Of a DNA stretch of 60,958 nt, positions 60,592-60,958 are shown piece by piece. The stretch is from Nostoc flagelliforme FACHB-838 (lineage in GTDB: Bacteria > Cyanobacteriota > Cyanobacteriia > Cyanobacteriales > Nostocaceae). Within the stretch, counting starts at the first letter, position 1. Each line of letters begins with the position of its first letter. The notes beneath the pieces were generated by a model. That model ran no database searches. It saw only the letters and a program-made list of their open reading frames with translations, and was not told the DNA's origin. The translations under genes were made by a program, and so were the position numbers. The DNA lies in NCBI RefSeq assembly GCF_014698065.1, contig NZ_JACJSI010000040.1, positions 1 to 60,958 of the forward strand, written 5' to 3'.

Positions 60592-60805
60592 AATACAGCT
60601 AATTGTAAGTTAGGTTAATCGCATCAAGCTAGAAGCCTGGGGCTACACAAACAAAGCCCACCAACCTAGACTAAATTTAAACTACAAAATTGTAGAGGCA
60701 CAATAAACATATTGTGCCTTTATGGATGTGATCTGTTTAATTGAAAACCGTCTTGAAAGTGGATTCATGTTTAGATTAGACTTCCACTCAGTTGACCCGA
60801 CCCAA

Positions 60806-60958
60806 CTATGCTTGAATGATGAAGTCGGAGGCAGTAAGAGCAGGTGCACCAGTAAGTTGTGCAAATTGACCGCCACTGCCGAAACCAGCAGCACTACCAT
60901 TTTGATTGTATAGTAACTGCCCAGTCATAGAGTCATAAACAATTACTGCATTGCTAAG
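60806..60958 (-). CDS. RTX/hemolysin-type calcium-binding protein, C-terminal end (cut by window edge)
   Basis: On the minus strand a frame runs in from the window end to TAG at 60808-60806, giving 50 residues with blocks AVIVYDSMTGQLLYNQNG, GGQFAQLTG and APALTASDFIIQA. This is the characteristic last module of cyanobacterial RTX-like secreted proteins (xxxYDxxTGxLxYDxxG...FAxLxGxPxLTxxDFxI), which serve as type I secretion signal regions. The calcium-binding repeats would lie beyond the window. The region 60592-60805 before it shows no gene. Confidence 0.75.
   Translation of the reverse strand, partial: LSNAVIVYDSMTGQLLYNQNGSAAGFGSGGQFAQLTGAPALTASDFIIQA

Overview
The window comes from a heterocyst-forming filamentous cyanobacterium of the Nostoc/Anabaena group. 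The evidence is the dense HIP1 octamer (GCGATCGC), cyanobacterial intergenic repeat families (attacgaatt STRRs, gcagaggcgcagagg repeats, ccctgctccctgc repeats), a circadian-type RpaA regulator, a cyanobacterial BicA-type SulP transporter, and above all a complete heterocyst glycolipid (hgl) island ending in hetI. All assignments rest on reading the protein sequences; no database was searched.

Layout. 1-8 kb: end of an IS630-type transposase, valine-pyruvate aminotransferase, RimM, a MazF-type toxin-antitoxin pair, phosphoketolase, and a beta-helix/SLH surface protein with a 15-bp minisatellite. 8-14 kb: the arginine-to-proline enzyme AgrE, a DUF2085 membrane protein, a cysteine-motif protein, a holin-like protein, a lipoprotein-type Mn/Fe superoxide dismutase, a truncated oxidoreductase remnant and a hypothetical gene; a 21-bp tandem repeat follows. 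14-23 kb, minus strand: three glycosyltransferases (one probably HglT), a DUF2141 secreted protein, an epimerase-like SDR, and DevC/DevB-like exporter subunits with no adjacent DevA ATPase. 23-25 kb: a 2-kb gene-poor divergent region with a textbook NtcA-type promoter facing devB. 25-41 kb, plus strand: a PUFA-synthase-like polyketide system (HglE, KR-DH protein, KS-CLF-AT protein, PfaD-like enoyl reductase, ACP-thioester reductase). Its ketoreductase is split between two ORFs by a block of repeats. 41.5-43 kb: an SDR at the hetN position but lacking the RGSGR motif, then HetI. 44-46 kb: an alpha/beta hydrolase and RpaA. 46.8-55.5 kb: an ion-transport block made of BicA-like SulP (with an apparent internal deletion), a CPA2 antiporter and a split-subunit Mrp complex, interrupted by an IscB/omega-RNA (HEARO) element. 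55.7-61 kb: SAM-hydrolase-like protein, an unrecognised membrane protein plus Hsp70/actin-like membrane ATPase pair, an MtfA-type peptidase and the end of an RTX-like protein.

How the genes fit together. The hgl PKS builds a long hydroxylated/keto acyl chain on ACPs that HetI activates. HglB releases it reductively as an alcohol. SDRs may set the keto/hydroxy pattern, HglT glycosylates the aglycone, and the DevBC-like subunits probably take part in export to the heterocyst envelope. AgrE would serve cyanophycin-derived arginine catabolism in the same nitrogen-fixing life style. BicA, the CPA2 antiporter and Mrp form a sodium-coupled bicarbonate/pH homeostasis block.
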